A stretch of DNA of 35,287 nucleotides from Hyphomicrobiaceae bacterium (GTDB lineage: Bacteria; Pseudomonadota; Alphaproteobacteria; Rhizobiales; Hyphomicrobiaceae): NCBI GenBank assembly GCA_021730785.1, contig JAKFWF010000008.1:1-35287 (forward strand), in the 5' to 3' direction. Below are positions 7,897 through 17,889 of this stretch, in pieces. A program made the translations under genes and the position numbers. The stretch's first letter is position 1. Each line of letters begins with the position of its first letter. The notes beneath the pieces were generated by a model. That model did not search any database. It saw only the letters and a list, made by a program, of their open reading frames with translations, and was not told the DNA's origin.

Positions 7897-10656
7897 ATGA
7901 GCGAACCGAAAGAAACCACTGACAAGACCGCGGCACCCGGCGCGCGCAAGCCGTTGAGCCTGGTCAGCCGTGTCGAGTCTGGCCATGTGCAGCAGAAGTT
8001 CAGCCACGGCCGCTCGAAGACGGTGGTGGTGGAAAAGAAGCGCTCACGGAACCTGAAGGACGGCGACGAGCCCGCCCCGCGACCGCCGGTCGTCACCGCG
8101 CCGTCGCGCGCACCATCCGGCCGCAGCACACCCCCGGCTGCCACGACACCGGCGACACCCGCAGCGGCCCGACCCGGCGCATTGCTGCGCACATTGTCGG
8201 AAGAAGAGCGCGTCGCACGGTCCAAGGCGCTGGCCGCCGCCCAGGAACGCAGCGTGCAGGAAGCCCGCGAGCGTGCCGAACGCGCGCGGCTGGAGGCCAT
8301 CGAAACTGCGGCGCGTGAGGAGCGCAATGCCGCGGCGCTGGCTGAGGCGACGGCCAAGGGCGAACCCGCGCCCGAGCCGGAAGCTGCCCCCGCACCGGCC
8401 CCCGAGCCGGCGCCGGTTGTCGCCGAAGCGCCATCACCGACGCCTTCTGAGCCGGCGAACCCGGCGCCCCTCGCCAACGGTGCCGCGGCCGCGACGACCG
8501 CGGCGGCGCCGGCGGGCACGACTGGCGCACCAGAGGAAGCACCCGCACGCCCGGCCGGCATGACGCGGCCGATGATCGTGTCGCGCTCCGACCGGCCCAA
8601 CGCGAAGCCGCCCGAAAGCCTCGTCAAAAAGGGCGAGACCGAAGTCGCACGCCGCCAGGGCAAGCTCGCCATGGTGCCGGAGCCGGACGACGACGACCGC
8701 GCCAAGAAGAAGGGCGGCAAGATTGTACGCAGCACGGTCGCCAAGCCCGGCACCGAAGAAGGCCGTGTGCGCGGCAAGCTGACCATCACCAACGCGTTCG
8801 ACGAGCGCCAGCGGGAGCGCTCGCTCGCCTCCCTCAAGCGCAAACGCGAACGCGAGAAACTGAAGGCGATGGGCATCCCCCAGGCGCGCGACAAGGTCGT
8901 GCGCGAGGTGATCATCCCGGAAGCGATCACGATCCAGGAATTGTCGAACCGCATGACGGAGCGCGCCGTCGACCTCATCAAGGTGTTGATGAAGAGCGGC
9001 GAGATGCACAAGATCACCGACGTGATCGATGCCGACACCGCCGAGCTGCTGGTCGCCGAGTTCGGCCACACCGCCAAGCGCGTGACCGATGCCGACGTGC
9101 TGGAAGGCTTCATCGGCGCCAAGGACATCGATGACCACCTGGAACCGCGCGCGCCGGTCGTCACCATCATGGGCCACGTCGACCACGGCAAGACCTCGCT
9201 GCTGGACGCGATCCGCAAGGCCAACGTGGCGAGCGGCGAAGCCGGCGGCATCACGCAGCACATCGGCGCCTATCAGGTGCAGACGGCCGAGGGCCAGAAG
9301 ATCACGTTCATCGATACGCCTGGCCACGAGGCGTTCACCGCAATGCGTGCCCGCGGCGCCAAGGTGACCGACATCGTCATCCTGGTGGTTGCAGCCGACG
9401 ACGGCGTCATGCCGCAGACGGTGGAGGCGATCAATCATGCCAAGGCGGCCGGCGTGCCGATCATTGTTGCGATCAACAAAATCGACAAGCCCGATGCCGA
9501 TCCAACGCGCGTGCGCACTGACCTCCTGCAGCACGAGATTGTCGTTGAAAGCCTGTCGGGCGACGTGCAGGACGTGCCCGTTTCGGCGCTGAAGCAGATG
9601 AACCTCGACAAGCTGCTCGAAGCGATCGCGCTGCAGGCCGAAGTGCTCGAACTGAAGGCCAATCCATTGCGCTCTGCCGAGGGCTTCGTGATCGAAGCCA
9701 AGCTGGAGCGCGGCCGCGGTCCCGTGGGCACGCTGCTCGTGCAACGTGGCACGCTGGAAGTGGGCGACATCGTCGTCGCCGGCATGGCCTGGGGTCGCGT
9801 TCGTGCCCTCCTCGACGACAAGGGCGTGCCGCTGGAAAATGCCGGGCCGTCGGTGCCGGTCGAAGTGCTCGGTTTCGACAGCGCGCCGGAAGCCGGCGAC
9901 CAGTTCGCCGTGGTCGAGAGCGAGGCGCGCGCCCGCGAGATCACCGACTACCGCGTACGCAAGCGCCGCGAGACGTTGGGCTCGGCCGGTACGCCGCGCA
10001 CGCTCGAACAGATGATGCAGTCGCTCAAGGATGCGGCTGGCCAGAAGGAATTCACGCTGCTCATCAAGGGCGACGTGCAGGGCTCGGTCGAAGCGATCAT
10101 CGGTTCGCTGAAGAAGCTCGGCACCGACGAGGTGATGGCGCGCATCGTCCACACGGGCGTCGGCGGTATCACCGAGTCGGACGTGGCACTCGCCAATGCG
10201 TCGAAGGCGATCGTCATCGGATTCAATGTCCGCGCCAATACGCAGGCGAAGGCGGCCGCCGACATGCAGGGCATCGAAATCCGCTACTACAACATCATCT
10301 ACGATCTCGTGGATGACGTGAAGGCTGCGATGTCGGGCCTGTTGGCACCGACGCTACGCGAGGTGTTCCTCGGCAACGCCACGATCAAGGAGGTGTTCAA
10401 CATCACCAAGGTCGGCAAGGTCGCGGGGTGCCTCGTCACCGATGGCAAGCTGGAGCGCGGCGGCAAGGTGCGCCTGATCCGCGACAACGTGGTGATCCAC
10501 GAAGGCACGTTGTCGATCCTGAAGCGCTTCAAGGACGATGTGAAGGAAGTGCCATCCGGCCAGGAGTGCGGCGCGAGCTTTGCCAACTACCAGGACATCC
10601 GCGCCGGCGACGTGATCGAGTGCTTCAACATCGAGACCATCAAGCGCAGTTTGTAA
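7897..10656 (+). CDS. infB: Translation initiation factor IF-2
   Basis: A GTPase that brings initiator tRNA to the 30S subunit and promotes subunit joining. The 919-residue protein has a long N-terminal half. It is alanine-, proline- and charge-rich (about residues 45-230), with a helical segment near 95-150. The conserved IF2-N region follows near 345-400. The G domain has GHVDHGKTS near 426, DTPGHEAF near 473 and NKID near 527. Beta-barrel domain II, domain III and the C-terminal initiator-tRNA-binding domain follow to the end. The low-complexity N-terminus is typical of alphaproteobacteria. In related genomes rbfA and truB come next; here a decayed nuclease gene begins 21 bases after the stop. 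Confidence 0.98.
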   Translation: MSEPKETTDKTAAPGARKPLSLVSRVESGHVQQKFSHGRSKTVVVEKKRSRNLKDGDEPAPRPPVVTAPSRAPSGRSTPPAATTPATPAAARPGALLRTLSEEERVARSKALAAAQERSVQEARERAERARLEAIETAAREERNAAALAEATAKGEPAPEPEAAPAPAPEPAPVVAEAPSPTPSEPANPAPLANGAAAATTAAAPAGTTGAPEEAPARPAGMTRPMIVSRSDRPNAKPPESLVKKGETEVARRQGKLAMVPEPDDDDRAKKKGGKIVRSTVAKPGTEEGRVRGKLTITNAFDERQRERSLASLKRKREREKLKAMGIPQARDKVVREVIIPEAITIQELSNRMTERAVDLIKVLMKSGEMHKITDVIDADTAELLVAEFGHTAKRVTDADVLEGFIGAKDIDDHLEPRAPVVTIMGHVDHGKTSLLDAIRKANVASGEAGGITQHIGAYQVQTAEGQKITFIDTPGHEAFTAMRARGAKVTDIVILVVAADDGVMPQTVEAINHAKAAGVPIIVAINKIDKPDADPTRVRTDLLQHEIVVESLSGDVQDVPVSALKQMNLDKLLEAIALQAEVLELKANPLRSAEGFVIEAKLERGRGPVGTLLVQRGTLEVGDIVVAGMAWGRVRALLDDKGVPLENAGPSVPVEVLGFDSAPEAGDQFAVVESEARAREITDYRVRKRRETLGSAGTPRTLEQMMQSLKDAAGQKEFTLLIKGDVQGSVEAIIGSLKKLGTDEVMARIVHTGVGGITESDVALANASKAIVIGFNVRANTQAKAAADMQGIEIRYYNIIYDLVDDVKAAMSGLLAPTLREVFLGNATIKEVFNITKVGKVAGCLVTDGKLERGGKVRLIRDNVVIHEGTLSILKRFKDDVKEVPSGQECGASFANYQDIRAGDVIECFNIETIKRSL

Positions 10657-10677
10657 GGCGATGAGCGGAGGGTGATC

Positions 10678-11269
10678 ATGGCCGGGGAGATGCTGCTGCC
10701 GAAGTTGGAGCGCATGGACCTGGCAACCTTCCACGCCTTTCGCAACGGCCGACCGGACGCGAGAAATGGGAGCTGGTCGATGGTTATCCGGTATGATGCC
10801 GCCGTCGGTGCTCGTGCGTCAGCGAATTTCTGGCGATCTTGAGCGGATGCTCAATGAATGTCTGGCCAGAAACAACCCACGTTAGAGGGCCGATCGGGAA
10901 ATCGGCGTGCTGACACCGGACGACGACACCTGCAATCCCGAGCCGGATATGACCGTCATCGACCCCGTGGTCGAGATGGGCCAACTCTACACCGAGCGGT
11001 GCTACTTCGTCGCCGAGGTGCTGTCGGGCAGTGATACCGACTGGGTACTGAGCGCCAAGCTCGGCTACTACCAGAGGCACGACAACTGCCTGTCGGTGCT
11101 GTTCGTCAGGCAGGGCCGGATCGCCGCCGACTTCCATTGCCGCGCCGATGGCTGGGCCAAGGTCGAGCTGCTCGATTCCATGATGCACATCGACGTGCCC
11201 GGGATCGGCGATATCGGGCGGTTGGCTGACCCCTACCGGTTCACGCCCCTGACGTCGCCGGTACCTTGA
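10678..11269 (+). pseudogene. Decayed Uma2-family (DUF820) nuclease gene
   Basis: Homology to Uma2 proteins, a PD-(D/E)xK nuclease-fold family, can be followed through three frames. Frame 1 from ATG 10678 encodes MAGEMLLPKLERMDLATFHA. A shift near 10757 leads into REKWELVDGYPV. Another near 10792 leads into MMPPSVLVRQRISGDLE. That third frame meets TAG at 10883-10885, then continues with ADREIGVLTPDDD, EPDMTVIDP and CYFVAEVLSGSD up to TGA 11267-11269. The EPD and AEV motifs plus the downstream K correspond to the nuclease core. Two one-base shifts plus a stop mean no full protein can be made. An ORF from GTG 10907 could still give a 120-residue C-terminal piece. Confidence 0.8.
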
Positions 11270-11437
11270 GCGCCAGCGGTTCCTGGCCGTCAACTCCGCA
11301 ACACATGCACGCGTATTCAGGCAGAGTTGTAAAAAACTCAGCTTTACGTTGGGCTTGCGCCCGCACGAACGAAGTGGCACACTGATATGCGTTTTTATTG
11401 AACATCGCACAGTGTTAGAACAATTTTCCACGTAACT

Positions 11438-11467
11438 GGGTGCCATCCCAGGTGCCCGTTTATTTTT
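11438..11467 (+). other. Hairpin with T-run in the leader of the exopolysaccharide gene
   Basis: GGGTGCC (11438-11444) can pair with GGTGCCC (11451-11457) using two G-U pairs. It is followed by GTTTATTTTT and lies only 14 bases before the next start codon. It could be a weak terminator for upstream read-through or a leader attenuator. The 211-base gap around it is AT-richer than its surroundings and holds no other feature I can support. Confidence 0.35.
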
Positions 11468-11480
11468 GACGGAGCGTGTA

Positions 11481-13676
11481 ATGCGTATCTCGCAATCAAG
11501 TAGCGCCGCACCAGCCCCGCAACCGCCCACACTCGGCGACAACTTGCGGTCCTGGTTTCGACTAGGGCGCCGCCAGTGGCTACCCGTCGCGACCTGCGGG
11601 ATGATCGGGTTGTTCGCTGGAACGTATCAGCAGCAGTCGAAAGTACCCCTTTATACCGCCAAGACCACGCTCATCCTGGACACGCGCAAGGTCCGCGCCG
11701 TGCGCGATAATTCTGCCTTCGGGGATGAAGCCGGGAACTTCGACCAGCACATCTACACCCAGCTCGAAATGCTGCGGTCGGAAAAACTGGCTGCCCTCGT
11801 TCACGACAAGCTGCAGCCGCTTCTGGCATTCGACAACGGGCTGTCGTCGGAGCCGGCGCGCGCAGCGACGGGTACGCTGTTGGGTGCGCTCGCGCGGGCG
11901 CGCGCGGGTCTCCAGGACTTCGGTGTCGACCAAGCCCATGCGAGCATTCTGCCGTCGACCGACTTTCGCAAGCAACGGATCGGCAGTCTGTTGGGCGGTT
12001 TGAACTATCGCCGGGTCGGGCGCGGCCAACTCGTTGAGATTTTGTTCACGGGATACGATCCTGTAATGACCGCTGCAATCGCCAACGAGTTTGCCGAAAC
12101 TCTGCTGACGGAGCAGTCGATGCGGTACCGTCAGGCAACGACGCGCGCCAGTGACTGGCTGGGCGCCCAGCTGGTCGACCTCAAGATCGCGATGGAGCAG
12201 GCCGACTTGGCCGTCCACAAATACAAGATCGACCAGAAGCTGGTGCTGTCAGGCGGACAGCCGGTCGACGAACAGCGGCTCATCAATGCGTTCAGCCAGT
12301 TGACCGCGATGCGCGGCGATGTGGAGCGGCTGGAAGCGCGACATGCGAAAATCAAGCAGATGGCCGCCAGTGGCCGGATGGAAGTCACGGTGGCTGAACT
12401 GCCAGGTGCCAGCCAGATCGAGCCGGCCCGCGCCGCCTATCTTGCGGCGAGCACTGCCGCAGCCGAACTCAAAAAACGGGTCGGAGCCGACCACGAAGCC
12501 GCGCAGAACGCCGCATCGAGCCTGCGTGACGCGGAAGCCCGCCTCAAGAGCGAACTTCGACGGCTGGTCGACATTTCCACCAATGAGATCGAGATCGCCA
12601 AGTCGCGCGAGGCCACCTTGTCGCGGCACTATCAGCTGCTGGTTGGGGAAAGCGGCACGACCGGCGAGGCCTTGGTCCGCCTGCGCGAGTTGGAGCGCAA
12701 CAGTGAAATTCAACGCTCTTTGTACAGCGCGATGCTGCTGCGGCGCCACGAAGCGCTACAGCAGCAGGCCTTTCCCAACGAAGACATCCGCATCTTCGAA
12801 AAAGCCCAGCCGCCGAGCCAGCCTGACAGAGCGGCGAGCCTGCGGTATCTGCTGGGAAGCATGTTTGCCGGCCTGATGGCGGGCCTTGGCATTGCCGCCA
12901 TGCGCGAAACCCTTGATGGCACGTTGCGGACCAAGCGTCAGGCCGATGCGGCGCTCGGATTGCCGAGCGCCCACTATCTGCCGATGCTGGGCGGCGGTGG
13001 CCCGCTGTCTGGTTCGCGCACCGCACGGAGCCAGCCGCAGGTGAAATTCCTGCGGCATGTACTTGATAAGCCCGGCACGGCCTTTGCGAACCGGCTGCTG
13101 GCGATCAAGGCCATGGCCGACGTTGCCATTCCGGGGCCAAGCAGGGTCGTCGGTGTCGTCTCGGCACTGCCAAGTGAAGGGACCACGACGGTTGCCAAGA
13201 ACCTGGCGACGCTGATTGCGCAACAGGGTCATCGCACCTTGCTGGTCGACGGCAACGGGCGAAATCCAGCCCTTTCGAACTGGCTCGTGGACACCGTGCC
13301 TACTGGTTCGCATCTGGCGCATGAGAGCGAGTCGGGCCTCGACATTCTGTGCGGCGCCGACGGCGTCGAACTGGCCACCACCTTGGCAGCCGGGGGGGCG
13401 GGTTCGCGTGAGGCGGTGACCAATTGCCCCTACGACTATGTCATTATCGATCTGCCGGCGCTGGCCGAGGCGACCGATGCCGGCGCGTTCACGCGGCACG
13501 TGGATGGCTACCTGCTTGTCATCGAGTGGGGGAAGACCAAGACCGAAGCGGTCCAGGCGCTGCTGGCGGACCATCCCCATGTGCGCGCGGGCTGCCTTGG
13601 CGTTGCACTCACCAAGGTCGATATCGACAAGCTGTCGACCTTTGAGCCGGTCTGGACCGCTTATCGCAAGGCCTGA
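11481..13676 (+). CDS. Polysaccharide co-polymerase with degenerate tyrosine-kinase domain (ExoP/Wzc/GumC-like)
   Basis: Predicted inner-membrane protein controlling polymer length and export of a capsule or exopolysaccharide. It has 731 residues from ATG 11481, preceded by GGAG at 11471-11474; an upstream TTG at 11466 is less likely. A first membrane segment lies near 33-51 (WLPVATCGMIGLFAGTYQ), then a Wzz domain. A long periplasmic coiled coil runs about 200-430, and a second membrane helix lies near 454-475 (LLGSMFAGLMAGLGIAAM). A cytoplasmic BY-kinase-like domain follows. Walker A reads LPSEGTTT instead of GEGKST, so the lysine is missing. The Walker A' aspartates are reduced to VDGNGRNP. 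Walker B (YVIIDLPAL) remains. The C-terminus has one tyrosine and no cluster. Kinase activity is therefore doubtful. Confidence 0.9.
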   Translation: MRISQSSSAAPAPQPPTLGDNLRSWFRLGRRQWLPVATCGMIGLFAGTYQQQSKVPLYTAKTTLILDTRKVRAVRDNSAFGDEAGNFDQHIYTQLEMLRSEKLAALVHDKLQPLLAFDNGLSSEPARAATGTLLGALARARAGLQDFGVDQAHASILPSTDFRKQRIGSLLGGLNYRRVGRGQLVEILFTGYDPVMTAAIANEFAETLLTEQSMRYRQATTRASDWLGAQLVDLKIAMEQADLAVHKYKIDQKLVLSGGQPVDEQRLINAFSQLTAMRGDVERLEARHAKIKQMAASGRMEVTVAELPGASQIEPARAAYLAASTAAAELKKRVGADHEAAQNAASSLRDAEARLKSELRRLVDISTNEIEIAKSREATLSRHYQLLVGESGTTGEALVRLRELERNSEIQRSLYSAMLLRRHEALQQQAFPNEDIRIFEKAQPPSQPDRAASLRYLLGSMFAGLMAGLGIAAMRETLDGTLRTKRQADAALGLPSAHYLPMLGGGGPLSGSRTARSQPQVKFLRHVLDKPGTAFANRLLAIKAMADVAIPGPSRVVGVVSALPSEGTTTVAKNLATLIAQQGHRTLLVDGNGRNPALSNWLVDTVPTGSHLAHESESGLDILCGADGVELATTLAAGGAGSREAVTNCPYDYVIIDLPALAEATDAGAFTRHVDGYLLVIEWGKTKTEAVQALLADHPHVRAGCLGVALTKVDIDKLSTFEPVWTAYRKA

Positions 13677-13787
13677 AGAAGGGAAAGTGGGCCAGAGATG
13701 GTGGAATGGAGAGTGCCGATCCGATCGGTCGGCCTCGCAAAGTCTCCAGTGCCGCGCCCGACTCCAGCAGCGCTTCGTTTATGCCGC

Positions 13788-14999
13788 TCAGCGGCCCGGC
13801 GCCCTGGTCGTTGCAATATCGCTGGCGATGCCGCCGATAGATCCTGTAATCAAGCGGACGAAGCCGAAGAATTTGTCGAGCTCGACCGAGTCAGCATTGG
13901 CCACGTAAATTATGTCCCGGTCGCGCATCGGGAACTGGCCCGCGGTAAAGAACACCGAAGGATCGCGGAAATTGGCGCGGTAGATGGTCGAAATGATTGC
14001 CATATCGGGTGAGAAATTTTTCAGTTTGACACCCAGGTGTTCCAGGCTCTCGCGTGATTCCAGCCGATAGAGATAAACGTGGCCGGCGTTGGCCCGGGTA
14101 TCGAGCAGGCCACCGGCCTTGGCAACGGCTTCGCTGAGGTAAAGAACCGGGGCTTCGAAGGCAAATCCACCAGTTAGCCCGGTTGTTTGACCCGTCGAAC
14201 CGGTTGGCCCGAACACCGAGAATTTTTGCACCTGGCGGTTGATATAGATCACGTCGCCCGGCTGAACGAAGATGTTTTCCTCCGGCCGGTCGAGCAGCAC
14301 GGGAAAGTGCACCGTGCCACGCCTGTTGCCGCGATGCAGCGTGATGAAGACTTCATGACCCGGATACCTCAGTCCGGCCTTCGCGACGACATCAAGCATG
14401 CGCTCGCCGGACGCGCGGATGCGGGCGCGGAAATTGCTGCTCGCATCGCCGAACACCGCGACATCCGCAGACGATTGATCAGCGACCGAGACGATGACTT
14501 GCGGCTCGATGGCGCGGCTGGCGAGACGTGTTTCCACATCCCGCTGCACCTGATCAAGCGTTCGTCCCGACGCCTTGATCCGTCCGGCATAAGGGACCGA
14601 AATGAAACCCTTGTTGTCGACCGATTGGCCCGGCAGGCCGGTTGCCCCGCCAGGGCGCGAGCCCGGTGCGCCGCTGGAGAATAACCCACCGCCGGCCGCT
14701 TCGAATATAGTGATCTGAACGCCGTCGCCCACGCCCAGGCGGATCTCAGGTGCGCCACCACGCCCGGTTCCAAAACTGCGGTGCAGCACTCCCGGCCCGA
14801 TCGGACCCACGCTTCCCAGAACCTTCTGGCTGATGTCGACAAGGACGTAATCTGTCACGATTTCGCGGTGACCAACTTCAACCTGGTCGCTGGCGCCGTG
14901 ATCAATGGCGAACCGGCCCGGCCCGCTGGCGGACAGCTGCGCGCAACCCGTCAAAACGAGCGTTGCGGCAATCACGGTTAATGGACAAATGCGGCGCAT
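13788..14999 (-). CDS. Outer-membrane polysaccharide export lipoprotein (OPX, Wza-like)
   Basis: Predicted to form or assist the outer-membrane channel for exopolysaccharide. The 403-residue protein begins with a lipoprotein signal, MRRICPLTVIAATLVLTGCA, with lipobox LTGC and acylated Cys19. A poly-export domain starts near residue 86 (IRLGVGDGVQITIFEA) and continues through GFISVPYAGRIKASGRTLDQ. At least two SLBB-like repeats follow, including FVQPGDVIYINRQVQKFSV and FPMRDRDIIYVANADSVEL. An in-frame stop directly precedes ATG 14999, so the start is fixed, although the ribosome-binding site is weak. The gene converges on the co-polymerase gene, 111 bases away; the two proteins normally work as a trans-envelope pair. 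No glycosyltransferases lie nearby. Confidence 0.9.
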   Translation of the reverse strand: MRRICPLTVIAATLVLTGCAQLSASGPGRFAIDHGASDQVEVGHREIVTDYVLVDISQKVLGSVGPIGPGVLHRSFGTGRGGAPEIRLGVGDGVQITIFEAAGGGLFSSGAPGSRPGGATGLPGQSVDNKGFISVPYAGRIKASGRTLDQVQRDVETRLASRAIEPQVIVSVADQSSADVAVFGDASSNFRARIRASGERMLDVVAKAGLRYPGHEVFITLHRGNRRGTVHFPVLLDRPEENIFVQPGDVIYINRQVQKFSVFGPTGSTGQTTGLTGGFAFEAPVLYLSEAVAKAGGLLDTRANAGHVYLYRLESRESLEHLGVKLKNFSPDMAIISTIYRANFRDPSVFFTAGQFPMRDRDIIYVANADSVELDKFFGFVRLITGSIGGIASDIATTRAPGR

Positions 15000-15425
15000 C
15001 TAACGAAACTCAAGAACACCACTACAAAAAGTACGGCCCAGCAAGCGCCCGCAGGGTGGACGCCATCGGAGGCAAATACTAGCTGGCTCGGCGGCTGGAG
15101 TAAGCGGCGTTGCAGAAAACAGGTGTCAATTTATCATGAGTGTGACGACAAAGCCTCAAGCTGAAGACAACGATGACCCTTTCAACCGAAGAAAATTGAG
15201 GGACGGAGGTATTCGAATTCGGCCGCCCATTGTGTGGAATTGATGCGATCGTGCAGGGTATCAACTTGCTCCAATCGCGGCTCATGATCGAGGCGACCAT
15301 GCAATTTCAGTTCAACTCAAAAAGATTATAACGCGCACATCGACACGCCGTATCGGGCGATATCGGGCCGCTGGCACGCCTGTGCGGTTCACGCCACGGC
15401 GGCTGCCCAGATCTTCCTGGACCGC
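15000..15425. other. 426-base intergenic region without a recognisable gene
   Basis: Lower GC than its neighbours over 15079-15340. It must contain the OPX promoter at its left side and the end of the oxidoreductase transcript at its right. A 73-codon open frame on the minus strand (15079-15300) has no recognisable features and is not called. TATCGGGC is directly repeated at about 15350-15367. Nothing else is supported. Confidence 0.5.
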
Positions 15426-16616
15426 TCAGCCCGGGCGCCGGATGATCTGACCTGTCGGCGTCGCGAACCCATCCATGGTTCGTGCGCGCTTGTTAAGCCA
15501 CCAGCCATATTCCTCGCCCCACATCTCGAACCGCGTATTGAGCCCCAGTTCATGCGCCCAATGTAGCGGCAGGTTGGGATTGAACTGCGCCTGGCGGGCG
15601 ATCGCGATGAGGTCGGCCTGCCCTTGCTGCAAGATCGCCTCGGCCTGGGACGCTTCGATAATGAGACCGACGGCCATGGTCGGGATATTCACCTCCGACC
15701 GCACGCGGGCCGCGTAGGGGACCTGGAATCCCAGCGCGCGACTGACCGGCCCCGCCGTCGCCGAGCCGGTCAGGCCCCCGGACGAGCAATCGACGATGTC
15801 GACACCGCGCGCCTTCAAGGCACGGGCAAAGACGATGGTGTCGTCCAGCTTCCACCCCTCGGCGGTGCCATCGACGGCGGAAACGCGGACAAACAGGGGC
15901 GTGGCCTCGGGAATTGCTGCACGCACCGCTTCGACGACTTCCAGCGGGAACCGCATGCGACCGAAAATGTCGCCGCCGTAGCGATCGGTGCGTGTGTTCG
16001 AGACCGGTGACAGGAATGTCGTCAGCAGATACCCATGCGCGGCGTGGACTTCGATAACCTCGAAGCCTGCCCGGATCGCGCGTCCAGCGGCTGCGGCAAA
16101 CGCATCAACCAGGTTTTTGATTTCCGCGATCGACAACTGGTGGGGTGTCGGCCACTCGGGCGTGACGGGGGCCGTGGTGGGCCCGACCGGCTACCAGCGC
16201 TTGCGGCCGCGCGCCACGTCCGCATCAGACAGTGGCCCGTTCCCTTCCATCGCCGATTGCATGCTCGACTTGCGGCCGCCATGTGCCAGCTGGACCGCCG
16301 GCACCGCGCCTTCCTCCTTCATCAGCGCGATGAGCGGCCGATAACTTTCCACTTGGGCATCATTGTAAAGGCCCAGATCCATTTCAGTGATGAGGCCGCG
16401 CTCTTCTACCGCGGTCGCTTCGGTGAAGACCAGGCCAAAACCCCCGAGCGCGAACTTGCCCAGATGGGCGATATGGAACGTGCCGCACATGCCGTCCTTG
16501 GCGCGATAGTGCACCATTGGCGCCAGCACCAGACGGTTGGGCAGGGTTACGCCTCGAATGGTGAAAGGCTGGAACAGCAGCGGCGCCGTCGTCCCAGCGG
16601 TACTTGCATTGGCCAT
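15426..16616 (-). pseudogene. NADH:flavin oxidoreductase (Old Yellow Enzyme family) interrupted by one amber codon
   Basis: The frame encodes an FMN-dependent ene-reductase of the YqjM-like type, about 396 codons from ATG 16616 to TGA 15426-15428. The N-terminal part has LLFQPFTIRGVTLPNRLVLAPM and VQLAHGGRKSS. The C-terminal part has EVHAAHGYLL, FLSPVSNTRTDRYGG, VGLIIEASQAE and the ending FEMWGEEYGWWLNKRA. Both halves are in the same frame, separated only by TAG at 16193-16191 (CTA on the + strand), within RW-stop-PVGPTTAPVTPEWPTP. Relatives have Q here, so one C-to-T change (CAG to TAG) explains it. All other positions look intact, so the lesion is recent, a sequencing error, or read through. 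A downstream restart would lack the N-terminal third of the barrel. Confidence 0.85.
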
Positions 16617-16651
16617 CGGATCCCCGTGTGAACAAGAAACAAGAATGGCGC

Positions 16652-17599
16652 CTATCGGGCCTTTTTCTTCGCCCTTTTGAGCGCACCCACCATGGTGCCG
16701 GCGCCATGCTCGGTGAACAATTCGAGCAGAACGCAGTGCGGCACCCGGCCATTGATGATGACGACGGCTTCGACGCCGGCCTCCACAACTTCGATGCACC
16801 CCTCGATCTTAGGGATCATGCCGCCGGTGATGGTGCCGTTGCGGATCAGCGCACGTGCTTCTTCGACGGTCAGTTCCGAAATCAGCTTCTTGTCCTTGTC
16901 CAGCACGCCCTCGACATCGGTCAGAAGCAGCAGGCGGGCAGCCTTCATGCGGGCGGCGAGCGCGCTCGCGAACGTGTCGGCATTGACATTCAGCGTCTCG
17001 CCCGTGCGACTGAGCGCAATCGGCGCGATCACCGGGATCAGGTCGGACTTCGAGATCACGTCGACAATGTGCGGGTTGACCTCGATCGGATCGCCGACGT
17101 AGCCGATGTCGACCGCCTGCATCAGGTTGCTTTCCGGGTCCGGCATCTGCGTAATTTGCTTGGCAATCATAAGGTTGGCGTCTTTGCCGCAAATGCCCAC
17201 GGCCTTGCCGCCCTGCCGATTGATGGCCGACACGATCTCCTTGTTGATCGCCCCTGCCAGCACCATCTCGACGATCTCGACAGTCGGCTTGTCGGTCACC
17301 CGCAAGCCGTGCACGAACTCGGACTTCAGGTTGAGTTTGCGCAACATGGCCGCGATCTGCGGCCCGCCGCCGTGGACTACGATCGGATTGATGCCCGACT
17401 GCTTGAGATAGACGACATCCTGGGCAAACGCGTCCGCCAGGGCCTGATCACCCATGGCGTGACCGCCGAACTTGATCACGACGGTCTGTTCGTCATAGCG
17501 AATCAGGCTCGGCAGCGCTTCGGCCAGAATGCGCGCCTGGACCTGGGGCGAGATCGCTGTATGTTCGGCGCTCTTGGCCGCCTCGTCCTTTGCCGTCAT
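16652..17599 (-). CDS. argB: Acetylglutamate kinase
   Basis: Phosphorylates N-acetylglutamate in the second step of arginine biosynthesis; cytoplasmic. From ATG 17599 the protein has 315 residues. The amino-acid-kinase features are [12 protein letters not shown] near residue 42 (phosphate-binding lysine and GG), [12 protein letters not shown] near 73, [14 protein letters not shown] near 206 and [12 protein letters not shown] near 228. [21 protein letters not shown] is near 253. I prefer ATG 17599, preceded by AGGGG, over an in-frame ATG at 17644 that would add 15 residues. Homologues commonly start near the first. argB usually follows engB directly in alphaproteobacteria; here an opposite-strand gene separates them. 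It may be co-transcribed with the oxidoreductase 35 bases downstream. Confidence 0.95.
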   Translation of the reverse strand: MTAKDEAAKSAEHTAISPQVQARILAEALPSLIRYDEQTVVIKFGGHAMGDQALADAFAQDVVYLKQSGINPIVVHGGGPQIAAMLRKLNLKSEFVHGLRVTDKPTVEIVEMVLAGAINKEIVSAINRQGGKAVGICGKDANLMIAKQITQMPDPESNLMQAVDIGYVGDPIEVNPHIVDVISKSDLIPVIAPIALSRTGETLNVNADTFASALAARMKAARLLLLTDVEGVLDKDKKLISELTVEEARALIRNGTITGGMIPKIEGCIEVVEAGVEAVVIINGRVPHCVLLELFTEHGAGTMVGALKRAKKKAR

Positions 17600-17889
17600 C
17601 TTGACTACCCCTGCGCCTTCTGGACCTTGCCGCCGCCAGTTCATGTCCCGGCGCCGATTGCTGGAATGTTATAGCTGTTGAGACACATGCCTCAACGGAA
17701 TTCCCTCACAATTCAGCCCTACAAGTACCCACAAGGCTGTGCGTATCAACTTTGTCTCATGCAAGTTGGGTGGTGCGCGCGCCGTGTTGTTGTAGAAGCC
17801 AGAGGGCTTGTACCATCAGAGCGCCGCGCAAGTTCCGGCCGGCGAAAAACACAGGCGCAGCGTGGTGCGCCGCGACGATGAGGAAAGGT
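17600..17889. other. Divergent intergenic region between argB and the Clp-N protein gene
   Basis: Must hold promoters for both divergent genes. An inverted repeat, GTTGAG (17677-17682) and CTCAAC (17691-17696), lies upstream of argB and could be an operator or a small leader hairpin. No convincing -35/-10 pair was found on either strand. Confidence 0.3.

Noticed and set aside
8434-10152. A 572-codon minus-strand frame opposite infB
   Set aside because: Shadow of infB; no domain recognisable and rich in His, Arg and Asp as antisense frames are.
11375-11390. TGGCAC and ATGC resembling a sigma-54 promoter before the co-polymerase gene
   Set aside because: The invariant GG and GC are 11 bases apart instead of 10, and the -12 element is poor.
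13718-13736. Small palindromic hairpin between the two convergent polysaccharide genes
   Set aside because: Stem is short and interrupted, with no T-run on either strand; not enough for a terminator call.
15079-15300. 73-codon minus-strand frame in the gap after the OPX gene
   Set aside because: No motif, no ribosome-binding site and atypical composition; likely chance.
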